Source of the DNA: Setoptus koraiensis
Taxonomy: Eukaryota > Arthropoda
Length of the DNA: 64,000 nt
Assembly (NCBI GenBank): GCA_048013815.1
Contig: CM106586.1
Location: forward strand, 19,282,001 to 19,346,000
Direction of reading: 5' to 3'
Part shown: positions 34,803 to 47,551 of the stretch, piece after piece
Position numbering within the stretch: position 1 is the stretch's first letter
Layout: every line of letters begins with the position of its first letter
The notes under the pieces: generated by a model
What the model was told of the DNA's origin: nothing
The model's database searches: none
Seen by the model: the letters and a program-made list of their open reading frames with translations, nothing else
Made by a program: the position numbers and the translations under genes

Positions 34803-34841
34803 ATCATATGGGCCGTCGCCCACTGACACCGCCCATATGAT
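34803..34841. repeat. 11-bp perfect inverted repeat, 17-nt spacer
   Basis: ATCATATGGGC and GCCCATATGAT flank a 17-nt spacer. Confidence 0.85.
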
Positions 34842-35199
34842 GTCCCGATGTAATGTGCCAATAAGTGGCGCTGGCCCCAGTTCTAACCAGCCGCCACCAG
34901 TGACAGCGACAACTCTCTTATGTCGCTCACATGCAACTATTGACATATCCAGTTCGGGGCGAGTTTACTCTTTTTTTCACAAATTGCCCGCCACATACTG
35001 GGTACTGGGTGCTGTCTAATAGACAGTGTCTATGTGCTGCTGACAGTGACACCAGACAACAACAACACCAATACTGCGTCCTGTTACACGACTCGTTTGT
35101 CAGCTGATGGCTGTCGGCTGTCGGCTGGCGAGCTGCTCACCGGTGCAGTCGCATTGGACACGACAACGCAATAACGACACAATATGAAACAACAATATC

Positions 35200-36850
35200 G
35201 CAAATACCTGTTACCTGTGTGCATGCACAACGTGCTTATGTGGGCGCCTTCCGCCGGGTGCATGTTTCAGGCTGAGACGGATGGCGCATCCCGGAAACAC
35301 ATTCCAAGCCAACATTCCCATCCGAGGATCCTGTAATTATCTTTGGGGCACGCGAACCCGCGAACAACAAATTCCGTCCTCAGTAACCGGGACTCGGTAA
35401 CTGGGGCTCAGTTTGCTGGCGCCGTTGTTGAGGGCGCGCGGGTCAATGGTCGTCGTCTGGTCCCTCGCTTTCCGGAAGCTCTTAGAGCGAAACGGGGCCC
35501 CAATTGTAAAACGCACCGGGCCCTCACATGTTGGCGGGCAGCACGGGCTTGAATATCCGACGCTCAAGTCAGTGGATGTCAGTGAATGCTTTTTTGTTGT
35601 CTTTGGCCGGGGGGAGCGGCATACAAAACGAGACAAGTGCGCGGATGCGCAATTGGGGCCCAATGCGATTCAAAGCTCCACTCAGGGATGGTCTCGGTGC
35701 GCCGTCGGTCAGAAAGCAGCGAGCCTCTGTAAATTTCAAACAATTCGAACATTCCAAAGAAATCGCTCACTACATGCAGTGGACAATCGAGCCGGACACT
35801 TGCGGGTCGTTAGACAAAAATAACATCTCGTCCGGATGTCCGTTGTGTGTATCATTTATCGCTGTGTTCTCACAATGAATAATCCGTTGCAAACACTGTG
35901 ATCGGGACAGGTGGGCAGGCACCCTCGCCGCAGAGAGCGCCCACCGCAAACGGCGGCACCTCACGACCATTGAAGACCAACAATTCTTGCTTGATTCTAC
36001 ATTGTGATTCTACATCTTGTATGATTCAGTCGGCATCTGAGCCCATCAATTCGTATGCCTCTCTCCATAACGCACATGCAAAGTAACGATCCCGTTGAGG
36101 CACCATCTTGCCATTGGGCCAGCCGGGGGTGCAAGCTTGCCGTTCGCTGTTTCGGATAGCGGAGGTGGCAGGCGGCTGATCACATCGTAGAGTCTCTACG
36201 TTAGGGAATTTCTTTCAAAAATGGCGCCTCCTAGAGTAACAAAAAGTAGTTCACCTAAGCTACTTTCAGTTTTGGCAACACAGATGGCGCGCAAAACTCT
36301 TTCACAGTGTCACTGGTCACTGACGTAACTTCGAATGGCATCCCAAGACCGGAAGCTCGCCAGGTTTTGGCGAAATTATTTTAGCTGGACATAACCGAAG
36401 CTGACCAAAACAGGAGGGTATTGCCGTGTCATCGATCTTTGCCATTGAAATAATAGTTATTACGGGAAAAAAAAGGGAAAATACCCATGATGGTCATCGG
36501 TCTAGCTAAGCAACATTGGCGAGCTATGATTTCCCGCAACTTTTTTATTCTTTTTCTGCTTTTCCACAAATTAGCGAGCCAATTGTCTCGGTATTGTACT
36601 CGGAAAAGCACTCACTGATTGAGGATATTGTTCCCGAGGAACACGCCAAAGACTAAACGAACTACCGGTGAAAACTTTTTGGCCCCTCCGCTTAGAGCAA
36701 TTAGACTCGCATGAGTATATTGTGGATGAACTTTCGGAAACTCATGAACCTGAATTGTAATTTCAGCAACTTTTATTAGATCAGCTACGGGAAAAAACCG
36801 GTAGTGCAAGTTGTTGAGCTTGGCTCGCCGCTGTTGTTTATTTGATCACA
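35200..36850. other. compositionally distinct patch of unknown origin
   Basis: Unlike the repeat-rich desert on its left and the AT-rich DNA on its right, this patch is non-repetitive and mid-GC. It carries several overlapping short open frames on both strands (for example 35337-35663 minus, 35413-35823 plus, 36612-36809 minus), none recognisable. A short stem (AAGTAG/CTACTT) lies near 36,245-36,266. It could be a decayed transposon, a decayed gene or a structured RNA locus. I found no terminal repeats, target duplications or conserved domains. Confidence 0.3.
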
Positions 36851-39800
36851 ACAACAGGCAAAACTTTGCAGCGGTATTGTCGGGTGTATCATTGTTATTA
36901 TTATTATTAATAATTTGTTGGCCTTGCTCAATTTCAATGCCATCTATTGAGTCATACAAATTAAATAACTATTACAAGATATTTAATTAATATTTCACTG
37001 ACACTAATATCAATAAATAATTTATCTAAATTTAACCCTACTCGCCGCAGTTAAACCGTGAACAGGACAACAATAAGAGTGATGTTGCAACAAAAGGGCA
37101 AGCGATATTACGAGTAGCTCAAATTATCACGTAATCATCGTCAATTTAACCGCAGCATTTAACACACAGTGCCAACAGATAGGCTAAGACAAAGAAGTTA
37201 CTGGGAACCTTGGAGCCGACACAGTAGAAAGATCATTTATTCTTCCGAATCACACAAACAAACAAACAAACAAACACTCACTCACAACAACACCATTGGA
37301 GTACGAGATGACTAATAGTTTTGGAAAGACCATAGTTGAATAATAATCAGGATTCAAGCCGAGTTATGATGATCGATAGTTTTTTTTAATCTACTATCGG
37401 TGCTATGATGGAGACAGAAGCTGTGCCGGCAGTTATCTCATTACGGCTTAACCAACCAATATGAATGGCAATTGCAACGTACCACAGCACTGGTACGTGT
37501 TTAATCTTAATTGTCTTTTGATTTAAATAATCATTCAATTACACGAATGACGACGCCGCCAGCACCGCCAACAACAGCGCCGGCAACCGAAAGCGGCACC
37601 CCGACCATTCCAAATGCGCCAGCAATCAACAGTATTGATAATAAACCAACAAAATTATCATTCTAAATATGTAAAAGAGCGAATAGAAAAAGAGAGAAAG
37701 AGAGAAATTTCACATGTAAGTTGCAACATTATTCTAGAGAGTTGATGTGACTTGATACTATACAACTAGTTTCTATTCTAGTATCGTCTGAGGATGTTTT
37801 TCTAGGAAATATCATGAACAGATGATCATCACGATGATCAATCAGGCATGTCGTAGACGCTCTCAACAACTAACAACCTTTAATTCGACTGTATCTGATT
37901 GGCAATAGTGGAATAGTTTGTCGGTAGACAGGCGTCTTGTAGATGAGAGGCTCCCCCAGAGAAGAGAACACACTCTGCCAGGCAGAGGTAGATCACAGCA
38001 GACAGCCCAAGTGAGCTTCTTAACAGGATTATACCACCTTATGTGTTCTTTATTATTCTAGGATGGTCTATTGTTGTGCCAAGATAGCAGAGTGAGTGAG
38101 AGAGAGAGAGAGCGAGAAAAAGAGAAAAAAAAAGACAATGAAAAAACATGATGGCTTCTTCGTACGCTTCGTTGTGCTATCCGGACTTTACAGCTTTTAT
38201 GCAATGTTCTTATTTGTCGATAGTGCAAGATTACGGCACCACCAGCCGAGCAACAAGTGTGTTCACAGGAAACGTCGTCAAATCAGCACGAGCTATGATT
38301 AGCGATAAACAACAACAACTGCTACAACAACAACAACAACGACAACAACAACAACAATGTTTAGTGGTAGCAGTGTCAGTTGAGCAATTTAATTATTGTT
38401 GGGCGTTTGCCCGAGCTATTGTTATACAAGAAAATGAATATATTAGTTCAATCAATCGCCTATTAACTAGCTACCCATTAGTATATTTTCGCAGTTACTT
38501 ACTCCTGGCGTGATGTATCAATTAGAACGTGTGCCTGCTTTCTGCCAAAACAACAACCAAAACAGTCAACTGACAGTGTTTTGTGCCAATAACACATACG
38601 CTGTAGGCTGATATTTATCCAATCTATTTAAATATTCATGAGCCATCAACTCTAATCAAATCTTGACACTCACACTATCACTATTAGACTTCATATCAAT
38701 CACTTCTAATCTATCAAACTTGTAATCTATTTGCATGTCCACTGGCCCTCTGACACGACGTGATAGCACCCGATGATCGATAGAACATCGGTATCATCAA
38801 TCAACAACGGTAGCTCGTTTTAGATACCAGATACACTAATACTAGATAAACGATGATAACCACCGAAAACCCTAAGTTTAGCTCCGAAAGCAACACGTTG
38901 CTTTTGGAGCTTTCGATATCATGTAGATACCTTTTGGGATCCATTAAATCTGGCTAGGCAGCCATTAGCTTGCTGTCGCTACTGGTGTTGCTGCTGCTGG
39001 AGCTGTCGCTGGAGGTCCAAAGTTTAGTAATTATAACGGGACAAAGAGTTTTGTAAAATAAAAAATAAAAGATTGCTGAGAGTTCTTAATTCAGCACCGA
39101 CTAATGCGCGAACCGTGAAAAGGAAACAATGTTCACTAAATGATAGGGTAAAAGAGATATAATTTCTGACACAGATCTCTGCCATAATCGCAAAGTCACG
39201 TGAGCTCATCAATTACACAGCATGATCCACCTGATCTAATCTTGCCACTAATCCTACAGAGATTCCTATAATAACAACAATAATTGCCTACCACCAGCAG
39301 CTAATAGATTCCACTGCTAACCGCAGCTACAACATTCGTTTGATATTAACACCTTCACACGAAAAAGGTGAGATACTGTAGCCAGGCGATCTGCTTATTG
39401 TGTTGCCACTGCTGTATTGATCATTAATAAAGAGAGAGAGAGAGAGAAAAAAAACTTCAATAAGAAATTTTATCACTTTTGATTGATAGACGATTATTCG
39501 GCTATATATATATATATATATATATTTGTTATTCCACTAATTTCATTTGTAAACCACATGGTTAAGATGAACCAACCGAAAGTCAAGCAAATTGTAAGCG
39601 TGTTTGTTATTGCGATATATCGACTGTGTAATTTATGCATTGTGGTTCCATTAGATTCAATTTCATTGTTGTTGATATTTCTATTGTCGAGAACTTGGTT
39701 CAAAAAGTTTCAAAATTCTAAAATGCTTGCCACGATCAATCATACAAACATCTACAACAAATAGTAGATATCATAGCTATATCAATTTTACACCAACAAT

Positions 39801-41473
39801 GAAGGCTTAATGAGCTCATCTTTCAGTCAAGTCATATAAATAAAATTGATATAACATAATCTCGTGGTTTCGTTCAAAGAAGTTTGTTGCTATTAGTTTA
39901 TTGGCGCCATAAAAAGGGAAAAATATCCCAAGAGCAAGCGGTTTTGCTCTGCGGTTGAAATTGGTTAGGCCAATCTGAAGGTGCTAATGATTACAGTGCT
40001 CATCTGGGGTCATCAATATATGTTCAATAAATAACAATCACATCTCATGATGATCTCGTTAACTTGTATGTCCTCTCTGGTCGATTCACTTGAACCTTTG
40101 TATCGAGTCTATTCATTGCAGTTCTAACTGATCAGCATTAGAGAGGCAACACCAGATGAATAGCCAATTTTACTTGATAAATCCAGATTTCATGGTGAGT
40201 GTCTTATGATTCATGATTCAATTACTATCTGCCACATACCCACGCCATTTGCCAAGTGGTTCAATCACGATCAATGTTGATGCTGTTGTTGCAGTTCTAG
40301 TTTATACAACTTGCAAATGACTGCATATGCAGATAGGCTGCAATGATCAATTGAAGCGGCAATTGTTGGTTCGTTTTGCCTAATGTCAAAAAGTTGCCCC
40401 GATGATGATGATGATATCAAAATAGATCACTTAATTAATCAAAAGGAAAGTAATTAGTCGTAGCAACTAAGCTCAAATGCAAAGATCAACCTGTGTATCA
40501 TGTTTCGGTATTGTCTGAAGAAGACTTGTTGCTCGTTCTTGGAGCTCGATTGATTTCTATCCTTGCTTTTCACGTTTCATGCATTTTATTGATTAATTTA
40601 TTCGTTTCTTTTCTTCTAGCGAGTCCCCCTGAATACCATATTGCACATTCAAACATAATCATTTGATAAAATAACAAAAGCCAATATGGCACCAAGTCAA
40701 CTCTCCTATTTCAACCATTTCTTGAGTTTAGCTCTGAAAACAATCACACACGATAATTATTTATCATTGTACAGTCAAGCCATTAACTGTTTACGTCATG
40801 GATTCTTAACCTGAAACCACTGTGTTATCTATTGATTTTTGGTGGCTAATTAACCACCCGAAACCACCGATTCTATTAATTTTCAATCTTACACACTTTC
40901 TTTGGTGCCTTACTTTGTTGTATCGAGGAAACCGAGAATATTTAGATAATAGGATAACCACCATGATAGTGTGATAGTGTTAGAGGTTCGTTCTTGCATT
41001 GTTTGCTTCTGGACAAACAGCAACAGTTTGCAATATACTTGCTCAATCTTGCATAAAATTAACATTAAGTCAATTAATTGATGTCAGTGTTATTACAAAC
41101 GAACAAATTTTACAACACACATAACAAGTACAAATAAGCTATTATTCATAACTTTCATGCAAATAATAGAGCATCATCAAAAGTAACAAGTTTGGTTATT
41201 GATTTTTGCCGTACACTTCTGTCTATTTCTCCCTTCACACTGTCTAAACTAAATCTAACAACAATTTAGTGTGTAAAAAACACTCGATTGGTGTTAGACG
41301 ACGACACTGCCTCCTATTCTCACACTTGAGAAATTAAAATTATCTGACTGTGTTTTCTATTCATAGACATTGGTACCTTATGCTAGCTGTGTTATTATTG
41401 TTATTGTAATAAGCCTCTACTAATGATGGTCTCTGTCTTGTAATCTTATACGGGAAGAATTTTTACTTTGTTG
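36851..41473. other. AT-rich non-coding DNA
   Basis: No gene supported. It contains GA-rich tracts (37,680-37,710; 38,096-38,125; 39,429-39,448), a CAA/CAG tract near 38,310-38,357 that gives a poly-Gln frame, a TA run at about 39,503-39,525, and the hairpin at 38880. Confidence 0.55.
38880..38911. repeat. 14-bp hairpin with 4-nt loop
   Basis: AGCTCCGAAAGCAA and TTGCTTTTGGAGCT pair over 14 positions with one G:T pairing around the loop CACG. It is compact and stable as RNA but too short for a microRNA precursor. Confidence 0.85.
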
Positions 41474-41950
41474 TTAAAAGCAACTATCTGGAGACCCGAG
41501 TGTAATTGATTTACGATTTAAATTATAGAGTCTGACAGAGAGAGAATCATGTTCGCTTCCTGTTTCCAACTTATCAACGAGAAGATGTGAGCTTTCTTGC
41601 AGTGGTGAGCTGTTAGGATGAAGCAATACCACAAATCGATATGTATTCTTTTGCCTTGTGAGTGGGCTTGTAAACAACAGATATGTCCTTTGGAGTTTTC
41701 CCCTTACACATACTAAGGCCAATGTTTTATGTGACTTCAATATAATCTGCATAAGATACATATGAATACAATTATGCTTGTTAGTCGTACCCGCAAGACA
41801 TCTTAATTGCGGAGAAGCCTGATTAAATTGATCTTTGGCTGTCCATAAAACACTGCCTACGTTATTAGATCGTAGGGAGGTTACGAACGTAGTATGATAT
41901 ATGAGATTTACTCGCGCGACGCACATCATAAACATCTCGATAGTTGTCAT
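41474..41950 (-). CDS. possible single-exon orphan gene, 158 codons
   Basis: An ATG-initiated frame of 158 codons in AT-rich DNA where random frames are much shorter. I recognise no domain. The protein is mixed and not low-complexity, with seven cysteines, for example at LRCLAG, HNCIH, LVCVRG and a final DSCF. There is no clear signal peptide and no nearby AATAAA. It could be a lineage-specific gene, one exon of a larger gene, or chance. Confidence 0.3.
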   Translation of the reverse strand: MTTIEMFMMCVARVNLIYHTTFVTSLRSNNVGSVLWTAKDQFNQASPQLRCLAGTTNKHNCIHMYLMQIILKSHKTLALVCVRGKLQRTYLLFTSPLTRQKNTYRFVVLLHPNSSPLQESSHLLVDKLETGSEHDSLSVRLYNLNRKSITLGSPDSCF

Positions 41951-43293
41951 GACATGTCTTCGTTATAAATTTGTTCTTGTGTTATCGTGTATCATCAGAA
42001 AGATAGATAAAGATACCATAACCATGCTAGCTAAATACTTGTGTCTTGGTGTCCATTAGTGATTGACTCTTTTGGGCGATAGACAGTTCAAGGTCATTGG
42101 AGTTGTGAGAAGATTCAAGCTCATGGGACATAACATGTTTTCGGTAGTAAGTGTGCACTTTCTCTATTGAATCTCGACTATTTATTTTCCTGAATATGAT
42201 GAAAACTCGATATACATTGATCTATCAGGTCAGCTGAACATGAAGCATTTTTACATACACACGCAACATTTTCGTTTATGTAATTTCAGGTGCTATTTTG
42301 TTGCTATGATGGAAAGTATTGACCTGTCCGATGGAGATGCCATAAGTCACATGATAGAGCGCTGCCACTGGATTTTTGTTAGAAAAATGATACTAAATAG
42401 AGACCATTAAAATTAGGATGTTTCAAGGGCTTCCATGTAGATTGTGTATACATGAATGAATGAATGGCCGTGCAGTGCATAGAATAAGCTAGTTGTGTCG
42501 AGGCTATTAATATTGAATATTTCACTTCGAAATAATATAATAATTTCCACTTTTTACGATACGGTTATAAAAATAACACACAACAACAATAAACAAGTGT
42601 TGTTGATGCCACCTAGTTGCATGTCATCATTAGTACCATTCTAGTGCACCTTAACCACACATGGTGATTAAATTTACAAATTATTCATATATCACAGTGT
42701 TTTTGTATCTGGGTATCGATTGTCCATCAGATAGTGCCGATCGGTGTAGTGAGTAATCTTGAGTAAATGCTTTTATTGCATGATTCAATCATTTCATGCA
42801 CTTGCACTTAATTACGTGCTGCTTCTTTGTCCAAATCACACACAACAGTACAACATGGTTTCGAATGTAATGTAGTGAGAGTTTAATGACTAAAAAATGT
42901 GAGAAGGAAAGTTCCTGATAAAAATTAAAAATCATCAATTGTTGCATGGAATATCTGTTGCACAAAAGGCAAAATGGCGCCAATCAAGAGCGACAAGTAC
43001 AAGGTTACAAGCAAGGTCTGAGTAATAAAGCCGCGGCGCAACACGCGTTGAGCCCGACAAGCATATCTGTCCACTGTGTACCTCATGAGCTGGACACGTT
43101 GGACTAAAAAACGGTTGACAATAGTGGGATACCGCCGGGTAACAGCAGCGTTGCGAACGTTGTCTCACACACACATATTCTCGCGAGAGGTACAACAATT
43201 GTCTACCCAAATACCGCATGCGATGCATGGTGCATTAACTCTTTCTTTTGCTGGTGCCTTCCTCTTGGGTGCATCAGAGCCAGCGATGGTTAC
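41951..43293. other. AT-rich non-coding DNA
   Basis: No gene supported. A single TTATGTAA occurs at 42276-42283. GC content rises from about 42,960 as the possible exon at 43294-43494 is approached. Confidence 0.5.
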
Positions 43294-43494
43294 CTTGGGG
43301 GTAATCCGCTGACCGTTCGAGGCATTCGATTGCAACTGCTGAATAATGTTGGGCGACCATAATGGGCTCGCCAACATTCGATCGCCATTGCAGTTATCGA
43401 TTGGCTGGCCAGTCAATAACTGGTGAAATTCGAACCGAACTGTGATCGATTTCTGGCTCACTCTAAATCGGAGAAAATCTGGAGCAATGTCGTC
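43294..43494 (-). CDS. possible internal or first exon of an unidentified minus-strand gene
   Basis: On the minus strand a frame is open from 43494 and reads DDIAPDFLRFRVSQKSITVR, continuing as FEFHQLLTGQPIDN and later SPLWSPNIIQQLQ. It has protein-like composition in a GC-richer pocket. CCCAAG|GTAACC (43296-43288) is a usable donor in phase 0; without splicing the frame continues to 43165. No family recognised. No partner exons were found and no upstream ATG is evident, so support is weak. Confidence 0.22.
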
Positions 43495-43983
43495 TCAATT
43501 GACACAGAAACGGGATATTAGACACCGATACACTAGACCTAGCGAGCAGAGCGCCAGTCGATGCACTCAACGATGACAAAATTGGATATGGGAGGCCAGC
43601 GTGAAGTAAAGATGACTAACAGAGCAAGGAAATAGTATCTTCCGGAATAGAGTAGCGCGAATAGTTCAATAATCAATGGTGGCGGTGTCATGTATCGTTG
43701 TTTACTGTATAAAACACCGAGCTGCGATCGAGGAATCATGCTGACGATCGCTCACAAACATTTAAATATCACAACAACCAACAATTGTTACCTAGTGACC
43801 TAGTTATACAACGAGCCGATATAGAAAGACACAAAGAATTCTCCATCCGAACAACTATTTCGTCGCTAATCGAGGTGATCAGAGGTCCAATTAGGTATTT
43901 CAGGCAGGCCAACCACAAAGTTTCACCCAAAAAATAAAACACATTCACTCTTGATCCGCCATACATTATTCTATAGCGTTACG

Positions 43984-44044
43984 ATGGAGGTCGAGCTAGT
44001 GACAAAACTTGTTATTTTCATTTTGATGGGCACATGTTTTCCAG
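43984..44044 (+). CDS. secreted LAMP-like/GPI-type protein, exon 1 (signal peptide)
   Basis: ATG at 43984 encodes MEVELVTKLVIFILMGTCFP, a good signal peptide, ending at CCAG|GTAAGC after one base of the next codon. The phase matches exon 2 exactly. Confidence 0.75.
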
Positions 44045-44141
44045 GTAAGCAAATGAATTATGATGCTCTCCACGATGTCCTCTTGATCCTCTTCGACTCA
44101 CCAAGACTCAAATTGTACTGTCCACCCATTTGTGCGCGCAG

Positions 44142-45323
44142 TTGGTTACAGTCGTGATAGTCCTGATCCGAACCTAAATGATCCTAGGATTAGTGTGCAT
44201 CATTATCCGTCGTCCAATCAAAAGACCCGAATGGCCTATTATGCCACCGTGACACCCCCTGACAACATTATGATGATTGATGAATCATTACAAGATTTAA
44301 ACAAAGTTGTCTCAAATCAACAGCACCACGCAACAGAGGCTCAGCAATTTTCTGGACCAGCTAAACATTATCGCAACAATAGTGGTGGTGATATCAGCAA
44401 TCAGATAGGCAAACCGGTAGTGCCAACTGATTCTTTGGGGCAACATCAGCACCAAACATCAGCCAATCGAGCACCACCACCAATTACGATTGATAATGTG
44501 CAACAAAGAGCTTTAAATCAACAAGATAATAATAGTAGCAAACAGCAAAATAAGTCAATTCAATCTACATTGCCACAAAAACTAATTGAGACGAACAACA
44601 TGAAACAATATGAGAACATTATAAACGTTTTCAATGATGCTAAAACTCTCACGCAAACCACTCTTGCACAAACAAGCTTACTGACGCCAGATCTTCAAAA
44701 TCAATCCACATGTCTGACAATCAAGGACGAGCCCGCGCCTAACTATGTAGAGATGGTCATCAGAAATATGGATAATGAGCCCTGTTACATTTTGAGCTTA
44801 AGCGCCTACATAACTGTAAAAGGAAAATTTTTCCCGTTCAGAAACTACAAGCCGAGACAATTGCAGGGGCGCTGGAGATATAATGATGAGATCATTATAG
44901 ACGTCGATTGCGGATATTTGTCATTGATAGTGAGAAGGATCGGGCAAATTATAGTAGTGGACGCGATGAAGTTTTTTGCAATTCCATTGACTAGTGAAAA
45001 TTCGTCACCAACACTGATTTACTCCCCCAGTGAATTAGTAAAACCGATTATGTATGCACCGTTGAAATCAAAGTTCGTGTGCGACAAAATAGTGATTTTA
45101 CCTGGCGATCAGAACACTATTTTGATAATTCAAAAATTTGAACTTCAACCGCTGCTTCTTGCTACGTGCAATTTCGCAGACCGATCGAGAAGCCAAGCAC
45201 ATGTTGATCTGTCTGATATGGAAGAGATCACACAGACCAGAATGCCGGCCAGAAGTTCGAGAGCAGCGGAGTCGGATCATATGGCGACCATAAAAGATAT
45301 ACGGGACAAGTGTAGCACACCAG
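44142..45323 (+). CDS. secreted LAMP-like/GPI-type protein, exon 2 (stalk and four-cysteine domain)
   Basis: Joined to exon 1 through a Val codon and reading VGYSRDSPDPNLNDPRI. A long Gln/Asn/His-rich stretch follows (to about residue 190). The domain comes next: PCYILSLSAYITV, then VDCGYLSLIVRRIGQIIVVD, FFAIPLTSENSSPTLIY and SKFVCDKIVILPGDQNTILI, ending at ATCNFADRS. The two cysteine pairs and the pattern of CG followed by a hydrophobic strand, then KFVC, then a strand ending in QPLLL resemble a LAMP luminal domain, though the C-to-C spacings (42 and 29) deviate from the usual 36-38. The LAMP assignment is inference. The exon ends at CCAG|GTGAGT, phase 1. Confidence 0.75.
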
Positions 45324-45519
45324 GTGAGTGGTCGCATAAGTGATTTCAATCTTTTTTCTTTTCAGAACATTCCATACATTGGTATATGGCAGGCTACGTT
45401 GAAACTGTATGGCCTATGTTGGTCACTTTGATCAGGTGACGGATCTAAAGCAAGACAGATCTTCATTTTTTCCAGTTCTCGAGAGAGACACAAGAGTGTC
45501 ATGAGTAGTGTTAAATGAG

Positions 45520-45554
45520 ACATGCATACCGGTGCTTACTACCGGTATGCATGT
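45520..45554. repeat. perfect 14-bp inverted repeat, 7-nt loop
   Basis: ACATGCATACCGGT and ACCGGTATGCATGT flank GCTTACT, inside the intron of the LAMP-like gene. On either strand it could form a strong RNA hairpin. Confidence 0.92.
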
Positions 45555-47045
45555 ATCATTCATGTATGGTGTGATGGATGATATGCAAATAGTATTGGTA
45601 CATGATCATCATATTGGATCACAACTTTGGACAGTTTAGAAGATAATGTGGCCGCGGTAATGCTGACATTGTTGTTACTCTGCCCTATTGTGGTCTGTGT
45701 GATATAATTATGGTTGTTAAACTTGGCTGCTTGCGGATAATAAGCGCAACCTAGCCGTTGTATGGCTGGCTAACTGGCACGCAGTGAGATGAGCGAGTAA
45801 CAATGATGCGAATAATATCAAAAAGTATGGTATCACGCGACATTCGAGGCAACGGAATCAGCAGAAGGTATGGCAATTGATAGAAAAACAAGAGACAAGT
45901 CACGAAGCACAATACCATGGCAATAATGGCTAGCAATTGTCGGTGTAAACTACATTGTGTGGTAGTAACAACTCAAATTGGTTACCATTTGTTGGTGTCT
46001 TCTACGCAATAGCATCACACTAACACGGAATGTACTCTCATGGTGAATGCATGTGTGATTATGTAACAGTCAACTTATCAGCTGTGCTCACGAATGAGAG
46101 AAACAAAGAATTTATTGTGTTGCCACAATAAATGCATCCAATGATACTATAGGACGTCGACCAAGACGACGACGAAAGTTACGTAAAATGTGTGGCTGGC
46201 ACAAATTTCCTGAATGAGTGAGTGGGTTGTATGATCAATTTGCGACGAGAATAACTGCTGACCAGGCAAAACTGGACTAGGTTGCAGATTGACATTGTGC
46301 TGGTGGTCTGCAACCGCGGTCACAGCGTCTAAGGCGATTGTAATTGCTGCAATTATTCATATGCAGATATTACATCTGGCATGTTAGCTAGTTGAGATAT
46401 TACGCAAAAGAAACTGTCCGGTTTGTCCGCTTTCATTCAACGTACACTGAACTTGACCCATGAATGAAAGAGTTCGTCCCCAAAGCGTTGAGCCAAGGTT
46501 GCTGATGCTCATCAGCCTATCCTCTCTCCATGCTCGTGACAGAGATCACGATTGTAGCACGGTGGATGCAGTTGTTACCTGCGGTATATACAAGAGGAGA
46601 TCCCTGCCGTCTTTACATCCAGTCAGTGTGTGTGTTGTAGAAAGGAATTAGATCTGTTTTGCAAGGTTGTTAACCGAAGACATCGTTAATGACTGTGAAG
46701 CAACAACAACAACAACAGCAACAATATCTACATTGTTTACAACATCTATCAGACATCATTCATCAAAAAGGCCAGTGTTTTCGACCATTAGCGTCTCAAA
46801 GAGGAGCAACAAGATGAGAGATCAGCGCCAATTATTCTCCGTCGGAAGGCAGGGTCAAGTTTAAATTGGCATATTGTTGTTACTACACAAACACAGAACG
46901 GAAATGTAACAGCAACAGCAGCAACAACAACAACAACAACACTGAAATCAATTAAGGAAGAGAGCGCGCGCTCACCACACACATGTTGTTGGCCAGAGAT
47001 GTTACAGTTACAGTTGCTGTATCATGTTGGAATGATCAATCAACT

Positions 47046-47048
<3 letters not shown>

Positions 47049-47090
<42 letters not shown>
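47049..47090. repeat. CA dinucleotide microsatellite (about 20 units)
   Basis: A pure CA run within intron 2 of the LAMP-like gene. Confidence 0.95.
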
Positions 47091-47095
<5 letters not shown>

Positions 47096-47551
47096 TCTCG
47101 CCTTCCGATCTGCTAAGACAGTTTATCGCTAGTTAGACTGCTACGCCTTGCTTATGATCGCGATCAGTTGCGCATCATCTTCATCCCACCACCACTACCA
47201 CCACCACCACCACCTATCAGTACAATGGCCAAGCGCTAGTCGTGAGAGGCTTAATTTGTTTGCCCACATAGTGCACTCGCGGTCATTCGTACATTTGATT
47301 GTCGATAAACAGGCAAGAGCTGGCCGGCGAGAGAATCATTAACATTGAAATAATCAGCAACAACAGTATAAACAACATAACACACTGTAGCTGATACCGA
47401 CCTCTACAACTATATCACGAATGAACGCGTTATGTAACATTGTTTAACCCCTTGTTCTCTTGCATTTTTTTTTTCTCCACTCACGTGTGACTAAATATCA
47501 ATGTATACACCGATAAATGCATTATATTAGTCGAACGATGTCTCATAACAG

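Larger units (their letters stand above)
45324..47551 (+). other. intron 2 of the LAMP-like gene (2,228 bp)
   Basis: GTGAGT donor at 45324 and an ATAACAG acceptor ending at 47551; phases agree on both sides. It contains a perfect palindrome (45520-45554), a CA array (47049-47090), three TTAYGTAA octamers (46059, 46179, 47430) and CAA-rich tracts. An unrecognised extra exon cannot be excluded. Confidence 0.75.
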
